Assembly (NCBI GenBank): GCA_000435635.1
Contig: FR882144.1
Location: 26,177-32,193, forward strand
DNA length: 6,017 bases
From: Prevotella sp. CAG:1320
GTDB taxonomy: Bacteria > Bacteroidota > Bacteroidia > Bacteroidales > Bacteroidaceae
Reading direction: 5' to 3'
Part shown: in pieces, positions 5,893 to 6,017 of the stretch
How the letters are laid out: each line of letters opens with the position of its first letter
Numbering within the stretch: position 1 is the stretch's first letter
Translations under genes and position numbers: made by a program
The notes under the pieces: generated by a model
Told to the model about the DNA's origin: nothing
Databases searched by the model: none
The model's input: the letters and a program-made list of their open reading frames with translations, nothing else

Positions 5893-5895
5893 TTG
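5888..5895 (+). promoter_or_regulatory. -7 promoter element for the probable fic gene
   Basis: TATATTTG is a full match to the Bacteroidetes -7 consensus TAnnTTTG. The start of transcription would be near 5902, about 17 nt before the ATG at 5919. The expected -33 position (about 5864-5867, TGTA) matches poorly and lies at the beginning of repeat copy 2, so the repeat would span the space between the two boxes. Confidence 0.45.
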
Positions 5896-5918
5896 CAAGA
5901 CGTATAAAATTTCTTTCT

Positions 5919-6017
5919 ATGTATAAGATACCCATTCTACCCCTTAAGGAAGATTTAGAGTCAAAGGCAGTGTTAAGGCAAGTGGCCAAGTCGCATCGCA
6001 GGCTCCCGGGGGTAAAA
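5919..6017 (+). CDS. Probable Fic-family protein, N-terminal fragment (3' partial)
   Basis: ATG at 5919 opens a frame that stays open for 33 codons to the window end (MYKIPILPLKEDLESKAVLR, then QVAKSHRRLPGVK). This matches the N terminus of the Fic protein class that opens with a [YK]-x-[IP]-P-x-LP[LI] stretch, then (D/E)-[LVI]-E-[ST]-K-x-[VI]-L-[RK] and an AH-R helix before the Fic domain. Such proteins usually transfer AMP or another nucleotide part to target proteins. Others are self-inhibited by an (S/T)xxxE(G/N) helix; neither that helix nor the HxFx(D/E)GNGR core is within this window. No Shine-Dalgarno sequence is seen; the region before the ATG is A/T-rich, as is common in this phylum. 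The call rests on the N-terminal match alone. Confidence 0.65.
   Translation, partial: MYKIPILPLKEDLESKAVLRQVAKSHRRLPGVK

Noticed and set aside
5714..5926. A 70-codon plus-strand frame across the gap before the probable fic gene
   Set aside because: It starts at TTG inside the 51-aa ORF, runs through low-complexity repeat DNA and overlaps the promoter and fic start. The repeat copies are read in different frames, so there is no repeated peptide.

Overview
The window looks like a chromosomal segment from a Bacteroidetes bacterium, most likely order Bacteroidales (Prevotella-like). The reasons are the Bacteroidales-type protein sequences (PrmC, RecX and the two-domain META lipoprotein), starts that mostly lack a Shine-Dalgarno sequence, and candidate promoters of the Bacteroidetes -33 TTTG / -7 TAnnTTTG type. 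The assignment is inferred from the sequence alone. Coding density is high and no rRNA, tRNA, CRISPR array or insertion sequence was seen.

Left part (1-2546, + strand): the 3' part of a hexapeptide-repeat O-acetyltransferase of the maltose/galactoside acetyltransferase group overlaps by 11 nt a 12-helix MFS permease resembling E. coli YbjJ. After about 100 nt comes a lipoprotein carrying two META (HslJ-like) domains, the first of which has lost one of the two typical cysteines.

Middle part (2555-4615, - strand): a compact operon prmC-recX-comF. prmC and recX share an ATGA overlap. comF starts inside the end of recX behind a strong GGAGG ribosome-binding site. The products are the release-factor glutamine methyltransferase, the RecA modulator RecX and a ComF-type phosphoribosyltransferase-fold protein associated with DNA uptake. 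The comF end converges on the META lipoprotein with 8 nt between stop codons.

Right part (4650-6017, + strand): ribD, divergent from prmC across only 34 nt, encodes the bifunctional riboflavin-pathway deaminase/reductase. Its reductase half looks about 40 residues shorter than usual. A 51-aa unknown ORF overlaps the ribD 3' end by 11 nt. A 182-nt AT-rich gap follows with a 30-bp perfect direct repeat at 40-bp period and a good -7 promoter element. This leads to the first 33 codons of a probable Fic-family (AMPylase-type) protein cut by the window edge.

The window is mostly housekeeping. The parts most worth a second look are the repeat-bearing region ahead of the probable fic gene, the shared prmC/ribD promoter region with a TTTCGCGAAA palindrome, the shortened RibD reductase domain and the small ORF coupled to ribD. 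I found no clear evidence of a wholly new system.
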